Part shown: piece by piece, positions 17,702 to 25,720 of the stretch | How the letters are laid out: every line of letters begins with the position of its first letter | Position numbering within the stretch: the first letter of the stretch is position 1 | Assembly (NCBI GenBank): GCA_934717855.1 | Contig: CAKUZI010000008.1 | Location: 1 to 64,000 of the forward strand | DNA: 64,000 bases | Direction: 5' to 3' | Source: an uncultured Candidatus Melainabacteria bacterium | GTDB taxonomy: Bacteria; Cyanobacteriota; Vampirovibrionia; Gastranaerophilales; Gastranaerophilaceae | The notes under the pieces: model-generated | What the model was told of the DNA's origin: nothing | Database searches by the model: none | What the model saw: the letters and a program-made list of their open reading frames with translations, nothing else | Made by a program: the position numbers and the translations under genes

Positions 17702-20164
17702 TTATAAAAATTTTGCTGTTTTGGAAAGTTTACAATTTTTTAATTCTTCCGGAGTTCCTCTAAAAATTATTTCTCCGCCGGCTTCTCCACCCTCGGGCCC
17801 CATATCTATAATGTAATCTGCATTTTTTATTACATCTAAATCGTGTTCGATTACAACAACTGTTGCTCCATTGTTTATAAGAGTTTGAAACACTTCTAAA
17901 AGCGTTTGAACATCTAACGGGTGCAAGCCAATTGTAGGTTCATCAAATACAAAAACAGAATCTGATTGAGTTTTTCGCATTTCACTTGCCAGTTTTAATC
18001 TTTGGGCTTCTCCGCCAGAAAGGCTTGGAGTTGCTTCTCCAAGGGTTAAATATCCCAACCCCAAATCTTGTAAAACTTGCAATCTTTGGTGAACAGTTTT
18101 TAAGTTTTTGCAAGTCTCTATAGCGGTGTTTACATCCATAGCCATAAGTTCAGGCAATGAATATTTTTCATATTTGATTTTATCTGCGATTTTTGTATAT
18201 CTTGAACCGCCACAATCAGGACAAGGAATTTCTACATCCGGTAAAAATTGAACGTCTAAATTAATTACGCCGGTACCGTCACAAGTCGGACAACGAAGCT
18301 TTCCGGTATTATAAGAAAAATCTCCGGCTTTAAAACCTAATTCTTTTGATTTATCAGTTTTTGCGAAAACTTTTCTCAATTCATCGTGAATATTTGCATA
18401 TGTTGCGACTGTTGAACGAACATTTATCCCAATTGGAGTTGCGTCAATAAGTTTGACTTGTTTAATTTCGTCAGCTTCAATATTTAAAATATGTTCCGGT
18501 AAATTTTTTCCATCAACCATTGACTCTAATGCAGGAACGAGACTTTCCAAAACCATTGTAGTTTTTCCTGAACCGGAAACACCTGTAACGACAGTCAATC
18601 TGCCTTTTGGTATTTCGACTTGAAGAGGTTTTACAGTATGAATTTGTTTTGTTTTAAGTTTTATTTTTCCGAATTCAAAAACTTGTTCAGGTTTGATTTT
18701 AGGTCTCACGAGAATATTTTCTTTTTCTGAAAGAAATTTTCCAATAATTGATTTTTGGTTGTTTTCAATATCTTTTATAGTACCCTCGGCAATGACATAT
18801 CCGCCGTTTACTCCTGCTTTTGGACCCATTTCTACAATCCAATCGGATTCTTTTAAAATTTGTGTGTCATGATCAACTAAAACAACAGAGTTTCCGTCGT
18901 TTACAAGGTCATGAATTACTCCTTTCAAACCAACGATATTTGACGGATGAAGCCCGATAGATGGCTCGTCGAGAACGTATAAAACTCCGGTAGTACGATT
19001 TCTTACGGCTCTAGCAAGTTGCATTCTTTGTCTTTCGCCTGTAGAAAGTGTTGATGCAGATCTATCAAGAGTTAAATATCCTAAACCCAAGTCCATTAAC
19101 CGTTTTGCGATGGATTGAAAAGAGTCGCAAATACTTTTTGCCATAGGTTGCATTTTTTGAGGTAAAGAATTAGGGATTTTTTCAACCCATTCAACAAGTT
19201 CTGAAAGTGTCATTTGGCAAGCTTTGTCGAGAGTTATTCCCAAAAGTTTAGGTTCTCTCGCTTTTTCAGATAAGCGAGTTCCGCCACAATCCGGACAAAC
19301 ATCTTGTTTTAAGAATTTTTCAACACGTTTCATACTTTTTTCATCTTTAACTTTTGAAAGAGCATTTTCCACCGTATAAACCGCGTTATAATATGTAAAA
19401 TCCAATTCGCCAGCTTGGTTTGAATTTTTAGCTTTATAGAAAATATGTTTTTTCTCTGCGGGGCCGTTGTAAACTATGTCTTTTTCTTTGTCTGTTAAAT
19501 CTTTAAATGGAATATTTGTGCGCACTCCCATTTCTCGGCAAACATCGGTCATCAAAGACCACATTAAAGTTCCCCACGGTGCAACAGCACCTTCATCAAT
19601 CGTTAAATTTTCATTAGGAACAAGAGTTGATTTGTCTACGGTTCTGACAATTCCTGTTCCGCTACAGGTTTTGCAAGCTCCTTGGCTGTTGAAAGCTAAT
19701 TCTTCTGCAGAGGGTGCGTAAAAGTGTTCACCGCAAATCGGACAAACAAGCTCTTGTTCGCTTGCAACAGCAAGTGACGGTTCAAGGTAATGACCATTCG
19801 GGCATTTATGACTTGCTAACCTTGAAAACATTAGTCTTAAACTGTTTAAAAGCTCTGTACCTGTTCCAAAAGTACTTCTTACCCCCGGAACTGCAGGTCT
19901 TTGGTGAAGTGCAAGAGATGCCGGTACATATAAAACTTCATCAACAACAGCTTTTTCTGCCTGTGTCATACGACGTCTTGTGTAAGTGGAAAGGGCTTCC
20001 AAGTATCTTCTGGAACCCTCTGAATATAAAACTCCGAGTGCTAAAGACGATTTACCTGAGCCGGAAACGCCTGCTATTCCCACAATTTTGTTCAACGGAA
20101 TATCGACATCTATATTTTTAAGGTTATGAACTTTTGCTCCACGAATTTTTATTTTATCAACCAT
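17702..20164 (-). CDS. Short UvrA paralogue (UvrA2-like ABC ATPase)
   Basis: Two tandem UvrA-type ABC modules are present, with Walker A motifs GVSGSGKSSLA (about residue 30) and GVSGSGKTTMV (about 525). Signature motifs are LSTGERQR and LSGGEAQR, and the Walker B stretches are LDEPSIGLHP and FDEPTIGLHP. Zinc-binding cysteines occur as CPICG/CKTCSG, CPDCGGTR and CPTCDG/CPDCGGSR. At 820 aa it is roughly 120 residues shorter than UvrA1, with reduced N-terminal insertion domains. Such short forms usually lack the UvrB-binding region and are linked to drug tolerance or undefined repair roles. The first signature has STGE in place of SGGE. A canonical uvrA elsewhere in the genome is expected. Confidence 0.85.
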   Translation of the reverse strand: MVDKIKIRGAKVHNLKNIDVDIPLNKIVGIAGVSGSGKSSLALGVLYSEGSRRYLEALSTYTRRRMTQAEKAVVDEVLYVPASLALHQRPAVPGVRSTFGTGTELLNSLRLMFSRLASHKCPNGHYLEPSLAVASEQELVCPICGEHFYAPSAEELAFNSQGACKTCSGTGIVRTVDKSTLVPNENLTIDEGAVAPWGTLMWSLMTDVCREMGVRTNIPFKDLTDKEKDIVYNGPAEKKHIFYKAKNSNQAGELDFTYYNAVYTVENALSKVKDEKSMKRVEKFLKQDVCPDCGGTRLSEKAREPKLLGITLDKACQMTLSELVEWVEKIPNSLPQKMQPMAKSICDSFQSIAKRLMDLGLGYLTLDRSASTLSTGERQRMQLARAVRNRTTGVLYVLDEPSIGLHPSNIVGLKGVIHDLVNDGNSVVLVDHDTQILKESDWIVEMGPKAGVNGGYVIAEGTIKDIENNQKSIIGKFLSEKENILVRPKIKPEQVFEFGKIKLKTKQIHTVKPLQVEIPKGRLTVVTGVSGSGKTTMVLESLVPALESMVDGKNLPEHILNIEADEIKQVKLIDATPIGINVRSTVATYANIHDELRKVFAKTDKSKELGFKAGDFSYNTGKLRCPTCDGTGVINLDVQFLPDVEIPCPDCGGSRYTKIADKIKYEKYSLPELMAMDVNTAIETCKNLKTVHQRLQVLQDLGLGYLTLGEATPSLSGGEAQRLKLASEMRKTQSDSVFVFDEPTIGLHPLDVQTLLEVFQTLINNGATVVVIEHDLDVIKNADYIIDMGPEGGEAGGEIIFRGTPEELKNCKLSKTAKFL

Positions 20165-20199
20165 GACACCACCTATAAGTTTATTTTAATATAATTATA

Positions 20200-20231
20200 A
20201 ACAAAAAAAATGACTCCTTGTAGAGTCATTT
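20200..20231 (-). terminator. Terminator of the EF-hand gene
   Basis: AAATGACTC (20208-20216) pairs with GAGTCATTT (20223-20231). On the minus strand it runs into an eight-base T tract. Confidence 0.85.
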
Positions 20232-20269
20232 CCTTTCCAAATGTATCGTTACTAAGTTTATGTATTGTC

Positions 20270-20830
20270 TTAAGATGAAGTCTTATTTGATTTGTATTTG
20301 TAACTTAATAAGCTGTACGTATCAGCGCTTGAAGAAGAACTGTCGCTGTAGAATACAGACATATCTGTTGCTTTGCGGTTATTAAATTCATCTTCAACTT
20401 GCATTCTTGCGCAATTAACGTCGTATGCAGAAATTTCTGCACTTGTAATTCTTCCGTCGTGATTTGTGTCCATTTCGTCAAAATGTTCCAAAATTTTTGT
20501 CATAGTCGCATCAGACAATCCGCTTGAACCTGATGCGTATAGCTGTGTTAATTCTTCTTTTGTTAAACCTTGAGTTGAAATAGTATTTGACAAATTGTTC
20601 ATTTCTTCTTGTGTAATTATTCCATCTCCGTTTTTATCAATGCCGGAAAAATTAGTTTGCAAGTATGATGCAAATGATTGGTTTAAAACATTTGTGTTCG
20701 ATGTCTTAGTTCTTGCCTCACTAATATTTTCCAGCGTCAAACCGTTTGGATATTGAGAAGCCAACAAAGAATACGTTGAGCTCAATCCTGAATATATTCC
20801 GGATAATATTCCGTTATTATTATTAGCCAT
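20270..20830 (-). CDS. EF-hand calcium-binding protein (186 aa)
   Basis: Two canonical 12-residue calcium loops are visible: DKNGDGIITQEE at 65-76 and DTNHDGRITSAE at 121-132, each with D at 1, D/N at 3 and 5, G at 6 and E at 12. The N-terminal 30 residues are Asn/Gly/Ser-rich and the last 30 are Ser/Lys-rich. There is no classical signal peptide. Bacterial EF-hand proteins of this kind act as Ca2+ buffers or sensors; the partner is unknown. It is a single gene with its own terminator. Confidence 0.8.
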   Translation of the reverse strand: MANNNNGILSGIYSGLSSTYSLLASQYPNGLTLENISEARTKTSNTNVLNQSFASYLQTNFSGIDKNGDGIITQEEMNNLSNTISTQGLTKEELTQLYASGSSGLSDATMTKILEHFDEMDTNHDGRITSAEISAYDVNCARMQVEDEFNNRKATDMSVFYSDSSSSSADTYSLLSYKYKSNKTSS

Positions 20831-21013
20831 AAGTTTACCTCTGTTCTACCTAAGCATATATTAATAATTTTTTTTGATTAGTCAAACCTTTAAATGGAGG
20901 ATTTTTAATTTTGTTTGTAAATATATGTAACAAAAGAATTTAAAATATTAAAGTTTTTGCCAAAACATTCCGATATATATTTTGTTACTAGAATTTATAA
21001 GGAGTGTGTACTC

Positions 21014-21235
21014 ATGGATGAAGAAAGATTACAGGATATGGAAGATTTGATGCTTGATTATGGCGAAATGACAAGCTTCAATTTTAATTCAATGGACTAT
21101 AAACAAGTTCAAGAATTGCAAAGAATTACCGATAGTGAATATTCTAATCAACCCTATACGTTTAAATATGGCAACTTTGATTTGGTAGATATGATTCATT
21201 CATTTATTACTCAAAATCAAAAAGAAAGAGCATAA
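21014..21235 (+). CDS. Small acidic hypothetical protein (73 aa)
   Basis: A longer frame begins at 20957, but ATG 21014 follows AAGGAG by nine bases and is the better start. The peptide (MDEERLQDMEDLMLDYGEM at its start) is acidic and helical, without a signal or membrane segment. The ribosome-site context matches that of the next gene, also 73 aa. The two are probably co-transcribed, although their protein sequences look unrelated. No function can be assigned. Confidence 0.55.
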   Translation: MDEERLQDMEDLMLDYGEMTSFNFNSMDYKQVQELQRITDSEYSNQPYTFKYGNFDLVDMIHSFITQNQKERA

Positions 21236-21302
21236 TAACCCACTGCGACAGCATTCATTCCTATATAATTGGTAGAATGTTTGCGCACATAAAAGTTTTT
21301 CT

Positions 21303-21335
21303 TGCAAAGATTGTTCACCCCGAACGATCTTTGCA
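21303..21335 (+). promoter_or_regulatory. 14-bp hairpin just upstream of the ribosome site of the gene at 21357
   Basis: TGCAAAGATTGTTC (21303-21316) pairs with GAACGATCTTTGCA (21322-21335) through 14 pairs, one of them T-G, around the loop ACCCC. It has no T run, so it is not a terminator. It ends 7 bases before the AAGGAG of the downstream gene. An mRNA-processing or translation-control stem is a reasonable guess. Confidence 0.5.
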
Positions 21336-21356
21336 GGAAGTGAAGGAGTGTATCTT

Positions 21357-21578
21357 ATGAACGACAAAGATTTATTTGAAAACAATTGTTTTCCACTATT
21401 CTGGAGTGAAGATGAAGAACAATTTGCAAAAGAAGAAGTTCAACAACCGCAACGCAAAGATTTGTCAACACTGTTGGCAGAGCTGGAAGATATTCAAAAC
21501 AGAATAGATGATATTACTGCAAGAGAATGGCATCTTGCAAAACGTGTGAAATTTCACAAAGAAGGGCTTGCCAGATAA
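21357..21578 (+). CDS. Small hypothetical protein with coiled-coil segment (73 aa)
   Basis: The upstream in-frame GTG at 21348 overlaps the Shine-Dalgarno, so ATG 21357 (8 bases after AAGGAG) is chosen. The N-terminal half is acidic. Residues about 38-65 (LSTLLAELEDIQNRIDDITA) have heptad spacing of a coiled coil, followed by a basic tail. No family is recognised. It lies directly after a stable RNA hairpin and about 120 bases after another 73 aa gene. Confidence 0.55.
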   Translation: MNDKDLFENNCFPLFWSEDEEQFAKEEVQQPQRKDLSTLLAELEDIQNRIDDITAREWHLAKRVKFHKEGLAR

Positions 21579-21830
21579 CAATTTATACATAAAACAGTCA
21601 TTCTGAGGACGACAATAGTAACAATGTTCGGAGAATTTTTTAAAAGTATAAAGATTTTTCGCTAAAAGTTAAAATTGTAGAAGAAATTTACTAAGACTGC
21701 TAAGAATGACAGTTGTATAAAGACAGAGCAAAAGCCCACCCTGCAGTTAAGAACAGGCTGCCGAGATTTGGGATAGCATAAATATTAACAATACATAGTC
21801 GTTGAGAAATTAATCTTAACGATTTTTTTT
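21579..21830 (+). other. Non-coding stretch ending in a terminator; possible small RNA
   Basis: The 362-base gap before engB holds no supported gene. A dispersed-repeat fragment (CAGTCATTCTGAG near 21597, complementary to AAGAATGACAG near 21703) is followed by a GC-richer patch at 21724-21776. A strong terminator then follows: TCGTTGAGA (21799-21807) / TCTTAACGA (21814-21822) plus eight T. The terminator could close a long 3' untranslated region of the small genes upstream or a separate small RNA. The sequence alone does not decide. Confidence 0.4.
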
Positions 21831-21905
21831 GCGCTACGCACATATTGATTTGTAAAGAAATTTGTAATGTAGAGAAAACGTGTTTTTTCTATATTTTGTA
21901 TTCAC

Positions 21906-21934
21906 TTGCCTAAACATCTTTTTTAATTTATCAT
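21906..21934 (+). promoter_or_regulatory. Promoter of engB (TTGCCT-N17-TATCAT)
   Basis: TTGCCT at 21906-21911 and TATCAT at 21929-21934 are 17 bases apart. The -10 box ends six bases before ATG 21941. The alr promoter has the same TTGCCT and N17 layout. Confidence 0.55.
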
Positions 21935-21940
21935 CAATTT

Positions 21941-22528
21941 ATGGCTACAAAATTTATGCAAGCAAAATTTTTAATAAGTGCAGAAAAATTGTCGCAATGT
22001 CCAAATTATACATTGCCGGAGTTTCCTCTTTTGGGACGTTCAAATGTTGGAAAATCCTCTTTTATCAATGGACTTGCTAACCATAAAAAACTTGCAAAAA
22101 CCTCTAACACCCCAGGGAAAACTCGTTTGATTAACTTTTTTGATTTTTCAAATAAATTTATGCTTGCGGATCTTCCGGGATACGGTTATGCAAAAGTTTC
22201 TAAAGAAGCCCAAAACAGATGGCAAAAATATTTGGAAGAATATTTGTTGGAACGTCAGCAAATTGCGTCACTTATTCAATTGGTTGATGGCAGGCATGAT
22301 GTTCAGAAAAATGATATTCAAATGCGTGAATGGGTAAAAGCTTACGATTTACCGATTTTTACGATTGTAACCAAGATGGATTATGTTCCAAAATCAAAAA
22401 CTTTGAATGTGATTAAAAATGTCGAAAAACAATTTGGTGGTGTGGTTTTACCATTTAGTGCAGTAGATAACAGGTATAATGAAAAGATTTTTGATTATAT
22501 TTTGAATTTTGAAAATAGAAGTGAATAA
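21941..22528 (+). CDS. engB: Ribosome-biogenesis GTPase EngB (YsxC/YihA)
   Basis: This small GTPase is required for 50S subunit assembly. The Walker A loop GRSNVGKSSFI lies near residue 33, the switch I region near SNTPGKTRLINF, DLPGYGYAKV (G3 with the family-specific GYGYA) near 78, TKMD (G4) near 145, and a final S-A segment near 173. At 195 aa it is the normal size. No ribosome site is visible and a -10 box lies 6 bases upstream, suggesting a leaderless transcript. The phosphatase gene follows 3 bases after the stop. Confidence 0.95.
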   Translation: MATKFMQAKFLISAEKLSQCPNYTLPEFPLLGRSNVGKSSFINGLANHKKLAKTSNTPGKTRLINFFDFSNKFMLADLPGYGYAKVSKEAQNRWQKYLEEYLLERQQIASLIQLVDGRHDVQKNDIQMREWVKAYDLPIFTIVTKMDYVPKSKTLNVIKNVEKQFGGVVLPFSAVDNRYNEKIFDYILNFENRSE

Positions 22529-22531
22529 TTT

Positions 22532-23176
22532 ATGATAAAAACAGTAATTTTTGACTTAGACGGCACTTTGTTGAACACTCTAGAGGATTTAAAAGACAGT
22601 ACAAATTTTGCACTGTCGCAATTTGGATTTCCGGTTAGGACGATTGAAGAAATAAGAAATTTTGTTGGGAACGGAGTGAAAATTCTTATAGAGCGTGCTG
22701 TTCCAGCTGGTTGTGATGATGAAACAATAGAAAAATGTCTTGCAATATTTAAAGAAAATTATTCAAAAAATATGTATAATCATACAAAACCTTATAATAG
22801 TATCAAAGAGATACTAACAATTTTAAGAAAAAAAGGGCTGAAAATCGGCGTGGTGTCTAATAAATTTGATTCTGCTGTAAAAGAATTGTGTAATTTGTAT
22901 TTTGAAAATTTAATTGATATTGCGATAGGACAAGCTGATGATGTTCCGAAAAAACCGGCTCCGAATGGCGTTTTTAAGGCAATGAAAAAACTTAATGCAG
23001 ATAAATTTTCAACAGTTTACGTTGGAGATTCTGAGGTTGATGTTGCAACAGCAAAGAATGCGGAATTACCTTGTATTGGCGTAACTTGGGGTTTTCGCGA
23101 CAAAAAAGATTTGACAGGTGCTGAATATATTATTGATGAACCAACTAAGTTGCTTGAAACGATTGGGAGAATGTAA
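22532..23176 (+). CDS. gph: HAD-family phosphatase, phosphoglycolate-phosphatase type
   Basis: The HAD motifs are all present: DLDGTLLNT (motif I, residues 7-15), VVSNK (motif II) near 106, a lysine in KKPAPNG near 142, and VGDSEVDVATAKNA (motif III/IV) near 164. A helical cap sits between motifs I and II. This matches subfamily IA Gph/PGP enzymes that remove phosphate from phosphoglycolate or other small phosphoesters; the exact substrate is uncertain. It starts 3 bases after engB, and its TAA shares its last A with the ATG of the next gene, so the three genes form an operon. Confidence 0.8.
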   Translation: MIKTVIFDLDGTLLNTLEDLKDSTNFALSQFGFPVRTIEEIRNFVGNGVKILIERAVPAGCDDETIEKCLAIFKENYSKNMYNHTKPYNSIKEILTILRKKGLKIGVVSNKFDSAVKELCNLYFENLIDIAIGQADDVPKKPAPNGVFKAMKKLNADKFSTVYVGDSEVDVATAKNAELPCIGVTWGFRDKKDLTGAEYIIDEPTKLLETIGRM

Positions 23177-23589
23177 TGGAAAAATTATCAGTAAGTTTAG
23201 AAGACTATATTGAAGAAATTTACATTCTGGTGCTAAAAAACGGGCAAGCAAAAGTTACAGAAATTGCCAATGGTTTAAATGTAAAAAAAGCATCTGTTAC
23301 CGGTGCATTGAACCTATTAGCAGAGCGAAAATTGATTAATTATGCTCCATATTCTCCAATTACTCTGACTGCTGAGGGAGAGGAAGTCGCAAAAAATATT
23401 TTGTCTAAACACGAAAATATTACTTCATTTTTTGTAAAAGTTCTTGGTGCAGAAAAGTCTGAGGCAAGTGAAATAGCCTGCAAAATGGAGCATATTGTTT
23501 CTCAAAAAATATTTGATAATATGCTAAAATTGACAGATTTTGTAGAAAAAAATGCAAAAGATAAAATAAAAAATTTGTATAAAAAATAA
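23176..23589 (+). CDS. DtxR/MntR-family metal-dependent transcription regulator
   Basis: A winged-helix domain (residues 5-70: SLEDYIEEIYILVLKNG, then AKVTEIANGLNVKKASVTGAL) is joined to the metal-binding and dimerisation helices (75-125). Candidate metal ligands are D10, E13, H79, C102, E105 and H106. D10 and E13 match the MntR positions, whereas C102-x-x-E-H matches DtxR/IdeR, so the site is mixed. The SH3-like third domain of DtxR is missing, giving 137 aa, as in MntR. It ends the engB-gph operon. No transporter gene is adjacent. Confidence 0.85.
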   Translation: MEKLSVSLEDYIEEIYILVLKNGQAKVTEIANGLNVKKASVTGALNLLAERKLINYAPYSPITLTAEGEEVAKNILSKHENITSFFVKVLGAEKSEASEIACKMEHIVSQKIFDNMLKLTDFVEKNAKDKIKNLYKK

Positions 23590-23595
23590 TTAGTT

Positions 23596-24438
23596 TTACA
23601 AACTGTAGTAATAATCTTTTATCAGTTTACAATCATCTTCAATATTAGGGCTTTCGCACACAAGAGCGCCTTTTACACCAAATTCTTTCATTGCTTTTAA
23701 CAAATCTTTGTAATTCATGTCAGAATTTTCAAGGTTAAGGTGTTGTTTTTCACCTTTTGCAGTGTATTCAATTCCTGCAAGGTGACCGTGAAAATTTTCC
23801 AAGGCATATTGACCGATTTCTGTTCCCATTTTTTCTAAAATTTTTGAAAATTCGTCATAAGTGTTGTATTCACCGGCGCTTCTGGCATGGAGATGTGAAA
23901 AATCTACGCAAGGTAAAACTTGTTCAAAGTCTTTTGAAAGTCTTATTATTTCGTCTATATCACCCCATTGAGTAGCTTTTCCGGTTGTTTCCGGCCTAAT
24001 CCAAACGTTTATATTTTCGTTTTCAAGAATTTCAATTATGCGTTTTGTTTGAGTTTTAACTTGATTGTAAACTGTTTCCTTATCCTTGCCCATATAAAAT
24101 GCGGCGTGATAAGTTATACTGAAAGCACCGGCTTCCGAAGCAACAGAGGCAGTATCAATAATTCTTTGCAAACTTGCGTCAATTTTTTCCTCTTCTTGAG
24201 AATTCAAGTTAATATAAAATGGGCCGTGAGCTGTTATTACAAAGTCTTTCGACATATTTTTAACAAAGTCTCTATTTGTGTCACTCATTCGAACGCCGTG
24301 AACAAATTCTAGTTCCATTCCGTCAAGGTTCATTTCTTTTAGTATGTCAAAAGCTTTTGTATATGAACCTTTTCCTGTTCTCAAAGGCATTCCGGCTGTA
24401 ATGAAATTTAATTTATCAAATTTAAACAAGTTTTGCAA
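23596..24438 (-). CDS. TIM-barrel protein of the AP endonuclease 2 / endonuclease IV superfamily
   Basis: The protein is 280 aa. Short motifs recall Nfo: FVITAHGPFYINL near residue 67, ITYHAAFY near 110, RPETTGKATQWG near 147, CVDFSHLHARSAG near 177, HGHLAGI and a terminal ACESP-like VCESPNIE. These supply the His, Glu and Asp residues that bind the zinc cluster in endonuclease IV and related xylose-isomerase-like barrels. Repair of abasic sites is the best guess; another sugar-phosphate role is possible. It overlaps crcB by 17 bases, making a minus-strand operon of three genes. Confidence 0.7.
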   Translation of the reverse strand: MQNLFKFDKLNFITAGMPLRTGKGSYTKAFDILKEMNLDGMELEFVHGVRMSDTNRDFVKNMSKDFVITAHGPFYINLNSQEEEKIDASLQRIIDTASVASEAGAFSITYHAAFYMGKDKETVYNQVKTQTKRIIEILENENINVWIRPETTGKATQWGDIDEIIRLSKDFEQVLPCVDFSHLHARSAGEYNTYDEFSKILEKMGTEIGQYALENFHGHLAGIEYTAKGEKQHLNLENSDMNYKDLLKAMKEFGVKGALVCESPNIEDDCKLIKDYYYSL

Positions 24439-24802
24439 AATAAGCTCCTATCGCTGTCATTATAACACATATTGTCACACTTAAAATTATATACGAAAAA
24501 GCGTGAAAAATTTGTTGATTTCCAATCATTTCAAAAAGTTCTAATGAGAATGTACTGAAAGTCGTTAAACCTCCACAAAAACCTACTGTTAATGCGAGTT
24601 TTACGGCAGGTGTAATATCAGCTTTTTCAATAAACAAAATATACAAAAATCCAATAACAAAACTTCCGATTACGTTTACTAAAAACGTTGAGACGGGAAG
24701 ATTAATTTCAAAGTTTTTGGCTAAATTTAAACTGATTAAATACCTTGAAACAGCACCAATTCCACCGCCCAGAAAAATAGCAAGAAGATTAAGCATGGAC
24801 AC
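24422..24802 (-). CDS. crcB: Fluoride exporter CrcB/FluC
   Basis: This is a small dual-topology channel that expels fluoride. The 126 aa carry four membrane helices, with family motifs GGGIGAVSRY near residue 12, FLVNVIGSFVIGF near 40 and GFCGGLTTFSTFS near 75; the Asn and the T-F-S-T-F run line the pore. It overlaps both neighbours (17 bases with the Nfo-like gene, 14 with the C_GCAxxG_C_C gene), so it is translated from a shared message. No fluoride riboswitch is apparent upstream of the operon, and only one crcB copy is visible. Confidence 0.93.
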   Translation of the reverse strand: MSMLNLLAIFLGGGIGAVSRYLISLNLAKNFEINLPVSTFLVNVIGSFVIGFLYILFIEKADITPAVKLALTVGFCGGLTTFSTFSLELFEMIGNQQIFHAFSYIILSVTICVIMTAIGAYFAKLV

Positions 24803-25184
24803 TCATAATTCCTTCCAAAATCTCGCAAATATCAGCCACATATTTTGAACAATGTTCTTTTTTGGCCATACCTTGAAGATTAGTGGATAAAACTCTGCAA
24901 CAAGTTACTTTGTTTCGCTTTTTAAATTCTTCAACAATGCGTGCTGCATTTTGGCGTGCAATTTCTTCATTTCCTTTGGAATTTTCTCGACCAAAATTGT
25001 AACCGTTAATAATTTGAGCAGCAGCAATAGTTCCACACAAACAACCGGATGACATTCCACCGGAAAATGCTGTTGCAATCGATAACAATTCTTTTGGACA
25101 CAAGCCAGCTTCTGATGCTGCTTTTATAACACTTTCCGAACAAGAATAACCATTTTTAAAATATTCTATAGCTTTTTCTTTCAT
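24789..25184 (-). CDS. C_GCAxxG_C_C family (probable redox) protein
   Basis: The family is named for its cysteine spacing. Here YSCSESV near residue 14 is followed by FSGGMSSGCLCGTIAAAQ (the GCAxxG-like core, with Leu where Ala is usual), CCRVL near 95 and a last CSKYV. At 131 aa it is full length. It is thought to bind a cofactor or metal, or to act in redox chemistry; this is not established. It is the first gene of the operon with crcB, has an AAGGAG ribosome site, and is divergent from the HxlR regulator, which may control it. Confidence 0.85.
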   Translation of the reverse strand: MKEKAIEYFKNGYSCSESVIKAASEAGLCPKELLSIATAFSGGMSSGCLCGTIAAAQIINGYNFGRENSKGNEEIARQNAARIVEEFKKRNKVTCCRVLSTNLQGMAKKEHCSKYVADICEILEGIMSVHA

Positions 25185-25269
25185 AATATTCTCCTTGAGA
25201 GTATTGTAGCATAAATACTTAAAAATATTTTATGTTATACTCTTTTTGTAAAGAGAGGTTGAGGTTTTT

Positions 25270-25611
25270 ATGGAATTAAAAGAACTGCCAAAATGTCCTG
25301 TAGAAACTACATTACGTTTAATTGGTGAAAAGTGGCGAATATTAATTATTAGAGATTTGTTGACGGGAACAAAGCGTTTTGGCGAACTTAAAAAAGTATG
25401 TAGCGGAATTTCGCAAAAAGTTCTAGCACACAGTTTGAGAAAAATGGAAGATGACGGACTGGTGAAACGTGAAGAATTCGCTGAAAAACCTCCGAGAGTT
25501 GAATACACTTTGACAGATGTTGGTTATAGTTTGGCTCCTGTATTGGATGCTATGGCAAGTTGGGGAACGGATTACAAAACTTTCTTGAAACTTTTACAAA
25601 AAATGAAATAA
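25270..25611 (+). CDS. HxlR-family winged-helix regulator
   Basis: The entire 113 aa match HxlR/MarR-like regulators: CPVETTLRLIGEKWRILIIRDLL at the start, the RFGELKKVCSGISQKVLAHSLR recognition segment, then DGLVKREE and PPRVEYTLTDVG. A single Cys (C9) precedes the conserved G-x-K-W, the position used for thiol or aldehyde sensing in some members. It is divergent from the crcB operon, with 85 bases between starts containing a TATACT box. Regulation of that operon is a natural inference. Confidence 0.9.
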   Translation: MELKELPKCPVETTLRLIGEKWRILIIRDLLTGTKRFGELKKVCSGISQKVLAHSLRKMEDDGLVKREEFAEKPPRVEYTLTDVGYSLAPVLDAMASWGTDYKTFLKLLQKMK

Positions 25612-25720
25612 TGTTATTGTGTCTTGGTGGCTAATATTTTATGCGGATTAATTATGTATAATACTTTACATAAAATAGCAAAAAATAATTTATCATGTAT
25701 TATATATGTAGGAGAAATTT

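Noticed and set aside
21724..21822. 6S RNA
   Set aside because: The GGCTGCCGAGA wording near 21750 loosely recalls a 6S 3' half, but no complementary 5' strand is present upstream, so the long bulged hairpin cannot form.
24422..25260. Fluoride riboswitch upstream of the crcB operon
   Set aside because: The short leader before the first gene lacks the conserved pseudoknot sequence, as far as can be judged by eye.
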